Source: Clostridia bacterium (GTDB lineage: Bacteria; Bacillota; Clostridia; TANB77; CAG-508). Taken from it: 41,448 nucleotides of DNA. The notes beneath the pieces were generated by a model, which searched no databases, was not told the origin of the DNA, and saw only the letters and a program-made list of their open reading frames with translations. Positions 26,656 through 35,319 of this stretch are shown piece after piece. Each line of letters starts with the position of its first letter. Positions within the stretch are counted from its first letter, which is position 1. The position numbers and the translations under genes were made by a program. Location: contig JAFWNC010000009.1 of NCBI GenBank assembly GCA_017510525.1, positions 1 to 41,448 of the forward strand, given 5' to 3'.

Positions 26656-27988
26656 TTATTCTCTATATTTTTCCATATTAACAAATTTCGTATAATTACC
26701 CATCCATAGAAGCTCAACTGTACCTGTTGAACCGCCTCTATGTTTAGCAAGAATTACCTCAGCAATGTTTTTCTTTTCACTATTTTCATTATAATAATCA
26801 TCTCTATATAAAAACATAACAATATCAGCATCTTGCTCAATAGCTCCAGACTCTCTCAAATCAGAAAGCATTGGTCGTTTATCCTCTCTTTTCTCAGCGC
26901 CACGAGATAGCTGTGAAAGAGCTATTACAGGAATATCTAATTCCTTTGCAAGAATCTTTAAAGAACGACTTATCTCTGAAATTTCTTGCTCACGGCTTGC
27001 ATTTCTTTTACCAGTTCCTTGTATTAACTGTAAATAGTCTATTACAACAAGTCCAATATTTTTTTCTAGTTTTAATTTTCTACATCTAGCTCTAATTTCC
27101 ATTATAGAAATTCCAGGTGTATCATCAATATAAATTGGACTATCAGCTAATCTTCCTGATGCATTTGCAAGTTTCATCCACTCACTATCATCTATTTTTC
27201 CAGTTCTAATTTTATTACTGTCAACCATTGCCTCACTACATAAAATTCTGTTAGCAACCTGATTTTTAGACATCTCTAAATTGAATATTACAACAGGTGT
27301 ATTTGTTTGAACAGCAGCATGTGTTGCAATATTGATTGCAAATGCTGATTTACCCATAGCAGGACGAGCAGCAATAATTATTAAATCTGAACCATGAAAA
27401 CCTGATGTTCTATAGTCCAAATCTGTAAATCCAGTTTCTACACCAGTTATAAAACCTTTTTGATTATATAATTTTTCTAATTCTGCAAATGATTCAACTA
27501 AAACTTCTTTAATTGGAGAATATCCTTTTTGATTTTTCTTTTGACTTAAATCAAAAATCTTTTTCTCTGCAATATTCATAATATCTTCAACTTCTTCAGT
27601 TTGATCATATCCAGCTGCAACCAAGTCATTAGCAGTTCTAATCAAATTTCTAAGAAGTGATTTTTCTTCAACTATCTTTATATATTTTTCAACATTAGAA
27701 GTTGTTGGAACTTTATCAGGAAGTACGGCTAAATACTCTAATCCACCTATTTGGTCAAATTTTCCCAATGAAACTAATTCTGATTTAACAGTAATAATAT
27801 CGATTGGTTCAGCTCTTCCATATAAACTAAGCATCGCTTCATATATTAATCTATTGTCTTCTCTATAAAAATCTTCAATTCTAAGTACTTCTATAGCAGA
27901 TATAACCGCATCTCTGTCAGTTAACATTGATCCGAAGAATAGCTTGTTCTGCTTCTATGTCATGTGGTGGTATTTTTCCAAGTTCCAT
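26656..27988 (-). CDS. dnaB: Replicative DNA helicase DnaB, read through a +1 frameshift at CGG
   Basis: The start is ATG at 27988 after AAAGGAAG: MELGKIPPHDIEAEQAIL is the canonical DnaB N-terminus. Codon 19 is CGG (27934-27932); in frame, a TGA follows four codons later. Skipping its C gives GGA TCA ATG TTA ACT GAC, restoring AEQAILGSMLTDRDAV, where this glycine is nearly invariant in DnaB. The rest is intact: N-terminal primase-binding domain, Walker A ARPAMGKSAFA (about 207-214), SIMEIRARCRKL and the DNA-binding loops, LSQLSRGAEKR. Total 443 aa, a normal length. DnaB unwinds the fork and is essential, so an inactive gene is very unlikely. A start at the inner ATG (27927) would lose the conserved N-terminus. 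Confidence 0.92.
27931..27934 (-). other. +1 frameshift site, in-frame CGG (CGGA) in dnaB
   Basis: Zero frame ATT CTT CGG ATC AAT GTT; corrected frame ATT CTT (C) GGA TCA ATG. The best-anchored of the four sites, because the restored Gly is a hallmark of the helicase family. Confidence 0.88.
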
Positions 27989-28022
27989 TTTTAGACTTCC
28001 TTTCTATGTTTATTTCTTAATA

Positions 28023-28158
28023 AAGGGCAGGGACAAGACCAGCCCCTACGGTTTTTAAACTCCATGCTACGCGTCGCTTCCAAATTTATATATGTAATAT
28101 TAAATTATATTTCGAAATATAATTAAAAATTTTGTAGGGGCGGGGCTTGTCCCCGCCT
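28023..28158. repeat. Paired GC-rich palindromes between rplI and dnaB
   Basis: GGGCAGGGACAAGACCAGCC followed by CCTAC at 28023-28048 and GTAGGGGCGGGGCTTGTCCC with CGCC at 28134-28157 face each other as inverted copies, with about 85 AT-rich nt between (including ATATTTCGAAATAT, a perfect palindrome). They belong to the GTAGGGGC family and lie inside an operon. Confidence 0.75.
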
Positions 28159-28162
28159 TTTT

Positions 28163-28609
28163 CTATTTTGATACAACGTTAATTGTTAGGTCTTGATATA
28201 TTCCTTCGTATAATTTTATGTTTGCTGTATGTGTTCCGATGTTTTTGATTGTGTCTTTTAATGTTATTTTCTTTTTATCTATATCAAGGTTATATTTTGC
28301 TTTTAACTCTTCAGAAATCTCTTTTGAGGTAACTCCTCCAAATATTTTTCCATTCTCTCCGGCTTTTACTTCAATTGTTAGTGTAATCTTTTTGATTTTT
28401 TCTGCTATTTCTTTTGCTTCTGTTTTTTCAGTTTCCTTTTTAAAAGCAACTGATTCATTTTTAGAATTAAGCTTAGCCATATTTTCTTTATTGGCTTCTA
28501 CAGCTAACTTTTTGGGAAATAGAAAGTTTCTAGCATATCCATCACTAGCATTTATTACCTCATCTTTTTTCCCAACTCCTTTAATATTGTCAAGTAATAT
28601 TACTTTCAT
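28163..28609 (-). CDS. rplI: Ribosomal protein L9
   Basis: 148 aa. MKVILLDNIKGVGKKDEVIN and DGYARNFLFPKKLAVEA form the N-terminal rRNA-binding domain; a long helix (about 45-75) leads to the C-terminal domain with GKIFGGVTSKEI. Site AAGGAGGT. It stands between gdpP and dnaB as in other Firmicutes. Confidence 0.97.
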   Translation of the reverse strand: MKVILLDNIKGVGKKDEVINASDGYARNFLFPKKLAVEANKENMAKLNSKNESVAFKKETEKTEAKEIAEKIKKITLTIEVKAGENGKIFGGVTSKEISEELKAKYNLDIDKKKITLKDTIKNIGTHTANIKLYEGIYQDLTINVVSK

Positions 28610-28660
28610 ATTTACCTCCTTTTTCTTTTCCAGGCAAAATAGAATTTCACCCGATTTTGA

Positions 28661-28758
28661 ATAAAATATATCATTTTGAAGCGTGGCAAGGTGTTTTTCT
28701 ACGAAGTAGAAAAATAGCGGAGCGTCCGCAGCCTAAGCTGAAAAATGATATATTTTAT
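28661..28758. repeat. Two-copy element, AGCGTCCG core (copy 2)
   Basis: Outer arms ATAAAATATATCATTTT (28661-28677) and complement (28742-28758); inner hairpin TTTTTCTAC/GTAGAAAAA (28694-28714). Shares AGGTGTTTTTC and GAAAAATAGC(R)GAGCGTCCG with 13378-13484, with the arm bases differing but complementary, i.e. compensatory change. Confidence 0.8.
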
Positions 28759-28768
28759 AATAATTTTT

Positions 28769-30772
28769 TTAAACATTTGTCTCTGTTAAATATTCATTAA
28801 TCCTAATAATCAATTCTGATTTTGCCTCCTCAATTGTCATACCCTCCAATTGAGCTCCAGCTAAAGTCATATGACCTCCACCGCCAAGCTTTTCAAGAAT
28901 TACCTGAACATTTATATCACCAATTGATCTACCACTAATACATATTTTCTCACCAGTATTACCTAAAACAAATGATGCATTAATATTACTAATAGTTAAT
29001 AATTCATCAGCAGCTTTAGCACAAATAGTATTAGCATCTTTTCCCTCAATACTGTTTACTGATATAGCTATTGAGTCTTCAACAATTTCTGCTCTTTTAA
29101 TAATCTCAGCAATTTCATTATAACTTTCTAAATCACTTTGGAACCATTTTTTTACTTTAATTATATCAACACCAAATTTTCTTAAATATGCAGCAGCCTC
29201 AAAAGTTCTAACACCTGTTTTAAAAGTAAAGTTTTTAGTGTCTACCATAATTCCACCATATAAACTCTCTAACTCAATTTGAGTTAACTCGATATCTCTT
29301 TCAACATATTGAATTATTTCAGTAACAAGCTCAGCTGCTGAAGAAGCATATACTTCATGGAATGTTAAGCTAGCATTTTCAATAAAATCTGGACTCTTTC
29401 TATGGTGATCAATTATAACAATTTTCTCAGTTTTATCTAATAACTCTGGTACTTGAACATATGATTTTTTATGTGTATCAACAACAACAACTAAAGAATC
29501 ACTATCTGTTTTTAAAATTGCTTCTTTACTATCAATAATTGCATCTTGATATTCTTCAGCATTTTTAAAAGTATCAACAAATTTTCCAAGATTCATTCCA
29601 AAATCTTCATTAACAATATAAGCATCTTTATTTAGTGTTTTAGCTAATCTATAAATACCTAAACTTGAACCTAATGAATCAATATCAGCATTTTGATGTC
29701 CCATAATAATTACATTTTTACAATCTAATATTAATTCCTCTAATGAATGGGCAACAATTCTAGCCTTAACCTTAGTTCTTTTCTCAACTTCTAAAGAAGT
29801 TCCACCATAGAATTTGTATTTACCTTCTTTTCTAATAATTGCCTGGTCTCCACCTCTACCTAAAACTAAATCAACGCCTGCTAAAGCTGATTTATATCTT
29901 TGATAAAAGTTTTCTCCTTCATTTGAAATTGAAATACTTAAAGTAATAGGAACTTTAGAATCTAATTCTTTAACAGTATCTAGAATATTAACTTTATTTT
30001 TCTCTAAGTCAACTAAATACTTTTGTTCAAATATACATATAAAAGTATCTCTATCATTTTTTACAACTAATCCTTCCATTCCTGAAGCCCAATCATAAAT
30101 AGCTTTTTCAACTTGTGCTAAGCTTTGAGTTCTTTCTTCAGGAGCAATTCTCTGAGTTATTTCTTCATAATTGTCAACTACTGCAATTCCTATACATGTT
30201 TTTTCACTGATATATTTATCAAATAATGAATTATATTTAGTATCATCAATAAAATAAAGACTTAAAACATATTCTTTTCTTTTTCTTTTATCTCTTTTTT
30301 TACTCATAGAGTATTCGCAAAAAATCTTATAAACCTTGTTGTTTATTGTTATTTGTTTAATAATATCTTTTTTATTATCATTATTTTCAAGTTCTAGCTT
30401 TATTTCTTTTATTATACTATCTAGATATGTTGTAATATCAATATCTTTAAACTCACTTGTAACTTTTGGATTTTTATATATTAAATTTCCATCTGTTTCA
30501 ATAATAACCATAGGTATTGGAGCTCTATTTAAAGTATTTCTAATAGCAAAATTGGCTCCCCATGTTACTTCTTCAATATGGCTTTCTATTTCAGTTTTCT
30601 TTTTTGTATTTACCCAAGCTGTATAAATAATAAGCAATAAATAAAAAACTATAGATGGAATTATAAATCCTGTTTCATATGAGCATAACAATATTAAAAG
30701 TAAAGCTATAACAACTAAATATATCTTTACCCTAGAAGCTAATTTTTCAATTATTTTTGTATCATTTTTCAT
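28769..30772 (-). CDS. gdpP: Cyclic-di-AMP phosphodiesterase GdpP
   Basis: About 667 aa. Two membrane helices (about 15-55), a PAS-like domain (about 75-125), a degenerate GGDEF domain (GRGGDQA near 305-311), then DHH with MGHQNADIDSLGSS and the DHH motif IIDHHRKSP (about 453-461), and DHHA1 with the GGGGHMTLAGAQ motif. It hydrolyses c-di-AMP, controlling osmotic and wall balance. The start at 30772 is chosen because the promoter at 30801-30829 puts the transcript start near 30794, past the longer ATG at 30796. It heads the rplI-dnaB group. Confidence 0.95.
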   Translation of the reverse strand: MKNDTKIIEKLASRVKIYLVVIALLLILLCSYETGFIIPSIVFYLLLIIYTAWVNTKKKTEIESHIEEVTWGANFAIRNTLNRAPIPMVIIETDGNLIYKNPKVTSEFKDIDITTYLDSIIKEIKLELENNDNKKDIIKQITINNKVYKIFCEYSMSKKRDKRKRKEYVLSLYFIDDTKYNSLFDKYISEKTCIGIAVVDNYEEITQRIAPEERTQSLAQVEKAIYDWASGMEGLVVKNDRDTFICIFEQKYLVDLEKNKVNILDTVKELDSKVPITLSISISNEGENFYQRYKSALAGVDLVLGRGGDQAIIRKEGKYKFYGGTSLEVEKRTKVKARIVAHSLEELILDCKNVIIMGHQNADIDSLGSSLGIYRLAKTLNKDAYIVNEDFGMNLGKFVDTFKNAEEYQDAIIDSKEAILKTDSDSLVVVVDTHKKSYVQVPELLDKTEKIVIIDHHRKSPDFIENASLTFHEVYASSAAELVTEIIQYVERDIELTQIELESLYGGIMVDTKNFTFKTGVRTFEAAAYLRKFGVDIIKVKKWFQSDLESYNEIAEIIKRAEIVEDSIAISVNSIEGKDANTICAKAADELLTISNINASFVLGNTGEKICISGRSIGDINVQVILEKLGGGGHMTLAGAQLEGMTIEEAKSELIIRINEYLTETNV

Positions 30773-30800
30773 ATTTATCAACTTTCCTCTCAACATATCT

Positions 30801-30829
30801 ATTTTACTCTATTTTGCCTAAAATGTCAA
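30801..30829 (-). promoter_or_regulatory. Promoter of gdpP
   Basis: Minus strand TTGACA (30829-30824), 17 nt, TAAAAT (30806-30801). Confidence 0.82.
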
Positions 30830-30951
30830 TTTTTATGAGGTTTTTAAACATGTTTTGTCATTTGAATTTTATCATTTATTATATAGCTTTTCAATATATA
30901 TAAATAATTAATTATAATTGTTGTAAAAAATATATGCTTTATTTTGTATTT

Positions 30952-30975
30952 GTAGTGGCGGGGCTTGTCCCCGCC
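30952..30975. repeat. Short GC-rich palindrome (GTAGGGGC family)
   Basis: GTAGTGGCGGGGCTTGTCCC then CGCC and a T-run; nearly identical to the copies at 28134 and 40780. It may also act as a terminator on the plus strand. Confidence 0.75.
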
Positions 30976-31002
30976 TTTTTTTATATTTATTTATTATTTC
31001 TA

Positions 31003-31031
31003 TTTACATTTTATGTTAAGTGTGCTATAAT
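31003..31031 (+). promoter_or_regulatory. Promoter of the small hypothetical gene at 31089
   Basis: TTTACA (31003-31008), 17 nt, TATAAT (31026-31031). Confidence 0.75.
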
Positions 31032-31088
31032 TTTTCTACATTTTATATATGTTGGCATTAAGTGTTTCCCTAAAAAGGAGGCAAAAAT

Positions 31089-31394
31089 ATGAGACTTTAT
31101 TATTTATCACATTCACCTGAAAAGAAAAAGCATACTGATGGGTATTACATTATAGGTAATTCAATCTTTGACATCAAAAATGAGAAGGTTGAAATTGCTT
31201 ATTCTGTTGAAGGTAATTCCCCTGAGGAAAAAATCGAATATCTTAAAAAATATTCCGATGAAGACATTGATTTTAACAGAGTTTTCTATTACGATGATGC
31301 CGGCGAGTTTGATGAACGTGTCATAGACATTGCTCACATCTTAACTAAAACTCCCTATTATAAGTTGTTAAAGGAAGACTTAGATTTAATGTAA
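31089..31394 (+). CDS. Small hypothetical protein, single-gene unit
   Basis: 101 aa; strong site AAGGAGG 7-8 nt before ATG, and its own promoter and terminator, so it is a real gene. It is hydrophilic, rich in Tyr, Asp, Glu and Lys, with no Cys, no signal and no membrane segment. Not recognised. The middle (SPEEKIEYLKKYSDEDIDF) should be helical. Its codons are slightly richer in G+C than its neighbours. Confidence 0.75.
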   Translation: MRLYYLSHSPEKKKHTDGYYIIGNSIFDIKNEKVEIAYSVEGNSPEEKIEYLKKYSDEDIDFNRVFYYDDAGEFDERVIDIAHILTKTPYYKLLKEDLDLM

Positions 31395-31423
31395 TCAACT
31401 CGGAAACACAGCAGCCAACAAAA

Positions 31424-31439
31424 TGGTAGTATACTACCA
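31424..31439. repeat. 16-bp perfect palindrome
   Basis: TGGTAGTATACTACCA, immediately before the convergent terminator. Could be an operator-like site or part of the terminator. Confidence 0.6.
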
Positions 31440-31474
31440 AAAAAAGCAAAGGAATTTCTTCCTTTGCTTTTTGT
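31440..31474. terminator. Bidirectional terminator between 31089 gene and rpoC
   Basis: AAAAAGCAAAGGAA/TTCCTTTGCTTTTT stem with a 4-nt loop, A-run and T-run on either side. Confidence 0.88.
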
Positions 31475-31475
31475 T

Positions 31476-34400
31476 TTATTCTGCATCTTCATCAAAAATG
31501 CTTATTGGTTCTTCTTCTGGCTTTTGAATTTCAGTATTAATTTGAATATCTCTGAATTGTCTTAAACCAGTTCCTGCTGGAATTAATTTACCTATGATAA
31601 CATTTTCTTTTAATCCCATTAATGAATCTGTTTTACCTTTTATTGCTGCTTCTGTTAAAATCTTTGTTGTCTCTTGGAATGAAGCAGCAGATAAGAAACT
31701 TTCTGTAGCAAGAGATGCTTTTGTAATTCCAAGTAATACTCTCTTACCTTTAGCTGGTTGTTTTCCTTCAGCAATTGCTTTTTCATTTGCTTCTTCAAAT
31801 TCATACATATCAACAAGTGAAGCTGTAAATAATCCTGTGTCCCCACCATCTTCAACTCTAACTTTCTTAAGCATTTGTCTAGCAATTACTTCAATATGTT
31901 TATCATTGATATCAACACCTTGGTTTCTATAAACTTTTTGAACTTCAGCAATAATATATTTGTAAACACCTTCTGGTCCTTTAATTCCAAGAATATCATT
32001 TGGATTGATACTACCTGTTGTGATTGGATCACCAGCCTCAACTTCATCACCATCTTTAACACATAGTTTTGAACCAAAGCTAATTACATAAGTCTTAGCA
32101 TCATCTTTACCCATAATAGTAACTTCTTTTCTCTTCTTGTCATCATTTATGCTAACCTTACCAGCAATTTCAGTAATTACAGCTAATCCCTTTGGAGTTC
32201 TAGCTTCAAACAACTCTTCAACTCTAGGAAGACCTTGTGTAATATCTCCTCCTGCAACACCACCAGTATGGAATGTTCTCATTGTAAGCTGTGTACCTGG
32301 CTCACCAATTGATTGAGCAGCTATGATACCAACTGATTCTCCTATATTTACTCTCTTTCTAGTTGCTAATCCCATACCATAACATTTACTACAAGCACCA
32401 TGTTTAGCTCTACATCCTAAGATTGAACGAACTCTAACTTTAGTAAATCCGGCATCTACTATTTTCTTAGCAATATCATCAGTAATCATTGTTTCTGTAT
32501 CAACAATTACTTCCTTAGTTTTAGGATCTATAATGTCCTCTAATACATATCTACCAACAAGTCTTTCATCTAATTTTTCAAGAACTTGATTTCCATCTTT
32601 GATATCTTCCACTTCAATTCCATCATGAGTTCCACAATCATCTTCTCTAATAATAATATCTTGAGAAACATCAACTAATCTTCTTGTTAAGTATCCAGAA
32701 TCGGCTGTTCTTAAGGCTGTATCAGCAAGACCTTTTCTAGCACCGTGTGAAGAAATAAAGTACTCTAAAGCGTCTAGTCCTTCACGGAAACAAGATTTAA
32801 TTGGAATTTCAACGGCTTTACCAGATGTATTGGCCATAAGTCCACGCATACCTGCAATTTGTCTTAACTGGTTCATATTACCTCTGGCTCCAGATTGTGC
32901 CATCATGTAAATTGGATTTAATTCATCGAAATTATCTTTCATTGCTTCTGTAACGTCTTTAGTTGCTTTTTCCCATACTTTAATAACTGCGTCATATCTT
33001 TCATCTTCAGTTATTAAACCACGTTTAAATTGCTTTAAGATGTTTTCAACTTCTTTATCAGATTCAGCTAATATTTTCTTTTTAGCTTCTGGTACGGCAA
33101 CATCAGCAACAGACACTGTTATAGCACCTTTTGTTGAATATTTGTAACCTGTAGCTTTGATATAATCTAAAACTTCAGCTGTTTCTGATAATCCATGAAC
33201 ATTTATACATTTAGCAACTATTGTTCCTAAATTTTTCTTGATAACTGGGAAATCAATTTCCAAATCAAAAGCTTTTTCTGGATCATTTCTATCAACAAAT
33301 CCTAAATCTTGTGGAATTCCTTGATTATAGATTAATCTACCAACTGTAGTTTCAATTGTTTTATGTTTGATTTCTCCATCAATTTCTTTTTCCATTCTAA
33401 CTTTAACTTTGCAGTGTAATCCTACATCACCATTTTGGTAAGCCATTAAAGCTTCATCTTGTGAACCGAAGTACATACCTTCACCTTTTTCACCATCTAT
33501 TTGAACTGTTAAATAGTATGCACCTAAGATCATATCTTGTGTAGGTACTGTTACTGGTTTACCATCTTGTGGTTTTAATAAGTTATTAACTGAAAGCATT
33601 AAGTATCTAGCTTCAGCTTGTGCTTCTGGTGATAATGGTACGTGAACAGCCATCTGGTCACCGTCGAAGTCAGCGTTGAAAGCTGTACAAACTAATGGGT
33701 GAAGTTTGATAGCTCTACCTTCAACTAATATTGGTTCAAATGCTTGAATACCAAGTCTATGAAGTGTAGGAGCACGGTTTAACATTACAGGATGATCTTT
33801 AATAACATCTTCTAATATATCCCATACTTCTGGTCTTAATTTTTCTACCATTCTCTTAGCATTTTTAATGTTGTGAGCTAATCCTCTTTCAACTAACTCT
33901 TTCATAACAAATGGTTTGAATAACTCAATAGCCATTTCTTTAGGTAGACCACATTGATAAATCTTAAGTTCTGGTCCAACAACGATAACTGAACGTCCTG
34001 AATAGTCAACCCTCTTACCTAACAAGTTTTGACGGAATCTACCTTGTTTTCCTTTTAATAAATCTGATAATGATTTAAGTGGTCTGTTTCCAGCTCCTGT
34101 AACAGGTCTTCCACGTCTTCCATTATCTATTAATGCATCAACAGATTCTTGTAACATTCTCTTTTCATTTCTAACAATTATCTCTGGTGCACCTAATTCT
34201 AATAATCTTTTTAATCTGTTATTTCTGTTTATAACTCTTCTATATAAGTCATTTAAGTCAGATGTTGCAAATCTACCACCATCTAATTGAACCATTGGTC
34301 TTAAATCTGGTGGAATAACAGGAATAACATTCATAACCATCCATTCAGGTCTATTTCCTGATAATCTAAAGCTTTCAACTGTATCTAATCTTTTTACAAG

Positions 34401-35018
34401 TTTAGCTTTTTTCTGTTCACTAGCATGATCTAATTCTTTCTTTAATTCAGCTGCTAGTTTTTCAATATCAACTTCTTCTAATAATTTTCTAATTGCTTCA
34501 GCACCCATTTCTGCTTTGAAAGAACCTTTACCGTATTTTTCAACAGCTTCCATGTATTCTTTCTCATTAAGAACTTGATTTTTCAATAATCCTGAAGTTC
34601 CTTTATCTGTAACAATATATGAAGCAAAATAAATAACTTTTTCTAGATTTCTAGGTGATATGTCTAATATTAAAGCAATTCTACTTGGAATTCCTTTAAA
34701 GTACCAGATATGAGCGATTGGAGCAGCAAGTTCAATATGTCCCATTCTTTCTCTTCTAACTTTAGACTTTGTTACTTCAACACCACATCTATCGCAGACA
34801 ATTCCTTTATATCTTACTCTTTTATATTTACCACAATGACATTCCCAGTCTTTTGTTGGTCCAAATATTTTTTCACAGAATAAACCATCTTTTTCTGGTT
34901 TTAATGTTCTATAGTTAATAGTCTCTGGTTTTTTAACTTCACCTTTTGACCATTCTCTAATCTTTTCGTCAGATGCTAAGCCTATTTTAAGCTTATTAAA
35001 CACTTCCATTTCTTCCAT
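31476..35018 (-). CDS. rpoC: RNA polymerase beta' subunit
   Basis: About 1180 aa. The N-terminal zinc site CHCGKYKR...CDRCGVEV, the active-site loop [12 protein letters not shown] (three Asp binding Mg), bridge-helix and trigger-loop regions ([20 protein letters not shown]) and a second Cys cluster [13 protein letters not shown] are present. It forms the catalytic cleft with RpoB. The start is placed at 35018 ([16 protein letters not shown]), matching homologues; the frame extends to 35084 but that start has only a weak site. A GGGGG lies 12 nt upstream of 35018. Confidence 0.96.
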   Translation of the reverse strand: MEEMEVFNKLKIGLASDEKIREWSKGEVKKPETINYRTLKPEKDGLFCEKIFGPTKDWECHCGKYKRVRYKGIVCDRCGVEVTKSKVRRERMGHIELAAPIAHIWYFKGIPSRIALILDISPRNLEKVIYFASYIVTDKGTSGLLKNQVLNEKEYMEAVEKYGKGSFKAEMGAEAIRKLLEEVDIEKLAAELKKELDHASEQKKAKLVKRLDTVESFRLSGNRPEWMVMNVIPVIPPDLRPMVQLDGGRFATSDLNDLYRRVINRNNRLKRLLELGAPEIIVRNEKRMLQESVDALIDNGRRGRPVTGAGNRPLKSLSDLLKGKQGRFRQNLLGKRVDYSGRSVIVVGPELKIYQCGLPKEMAIELFKPFVMKELVERGLAHNIKNAKRMVEKLRPEVWDILEDVIKDHPVMLNRAPTLHRLGIQAFEPILVEGRAIKLHPLVCTAFNADFDGDQMAVHVPLSPEAQAEARYLMLSVNNLLKPQDGKPVTVPTQDMILGAYYLTVQIDGEKGEGMYFGSQDEALMAYQNGDVGLHCKVKVRMEKEIDGEIKHKTIETTVGRLIYNQGIPQDLGFVDRNDPEKAFDLEIDFPVIKKNLGTIVAKCINVHGLSETAEVLDYIKATGYKYSTKGAITVSVADVAVPEAKKKILAESDKEVENILKQFKRGLITEDERYDAVIKVWEKATKDVTEAMKDNFDELNPIYMMAQSGARGNMNQLRQIAGMRGLMANTSGKAVEIPIKSCFREGLDALEYFISSHGARKGLADTALRTADSGYLTRRLVDVSQDIIIREDDCGTHDGIEVEDIKDGNQVLEKLDERLVGRYVLEDIIDPKTKEVIVDTETMITDDIAKKIVDAGFTKVRVRSILGCRAKHGACSKCYGMGLATRKRVNIGESVGIIAAQSIGEPGTQLTMRTFHTGGVAGGDITQGLPRVEELFEARTPKGLAVITEIAGKVSINDDKKRKEVTIMGKDDAKTYVISFGSKLCVKDGDEVEAGDPITTGSINPNDILGIKGPEGVYKYIIAEVQKVYRNQGVDINDKHIEVIARQMLKKVRVEDGGDTGLFTASLVDMYEFEEANEKAIAEGKQPAKGKRVLLGITKASLATESFLSAASFQETTKILTEAAIKGKTDSLMGLKENVIIGKLIPAGTGLRQFRDIQINTEIQKPEEEPISIFDEDAE

Positions 35019-35162
35019 TATTATTGGTAGCCCCCTTAATTTTTTTATTTTTTTGGCATCCAATATTTTAAATAAATTTTCCACTGCTGTTGCAGATTTT
35101 AAATGTCAATTTATTTAAATTCTTAGATAATATTAAATTTTAATTTTATAAAATAATTTTTG

Positions 35163-35310
35163 TATCGGGCGGGCATGGAAACCCGCCCCTACACTTGCAA
35201 TTTAGTTCGCAATATTTTTATTCTCGTGGGCACATTGCGATGTGCCCCTACGATTATAATATTGTAGGTTTAACCCGTAGGGGTCGGCCTCTGGACGGCC
35301 CTATTATTTT
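35163..35310. repeat. Cluster of three GC-rich palindromes between rpoB and rpoC
   Basis: (1) CGGGCGGGCATGGAAACCCG with CCCCTACA, 35166-35193; (2) GTGGGCACATTGCGATGTGC with CCCTACG, 35226-35252; (3) CCGTAGGGGTCGGCCTCTGG with ACGGCCC, about 35275-35302. The CCCCTAC/GTAGGGG flank is the family hallmark. They fill the 300-nt rpoB-rpoC gap, unusual inside a core operon. Confidence 0.78.
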
Positions 35311-35319
35311 GTCTTTCTC

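Noticed and set aside
26656..27927. dnaB starting at the inner ATG 27927
   Set aside because: This would remove the conserved N-terminus that is present and in the right order upstream, and there is no ribosome site before 27927.
3379..27934. Treating the four split genes as ordinary pseudogenes
   Set aside because: All four breaks are of the same kind, at the same codon, and include dnaB and tilS; no other inactivating change is visible in any of them.
3379..27934. Random sequencing errors as the cause of the four shifts
   Set aside because: Random errors would hit homopolymers and any codon phase. These four avoid homopolymers, share CGG and fall in the same phase. A motif-specific systematic error is not excluded and is listed as the main test.
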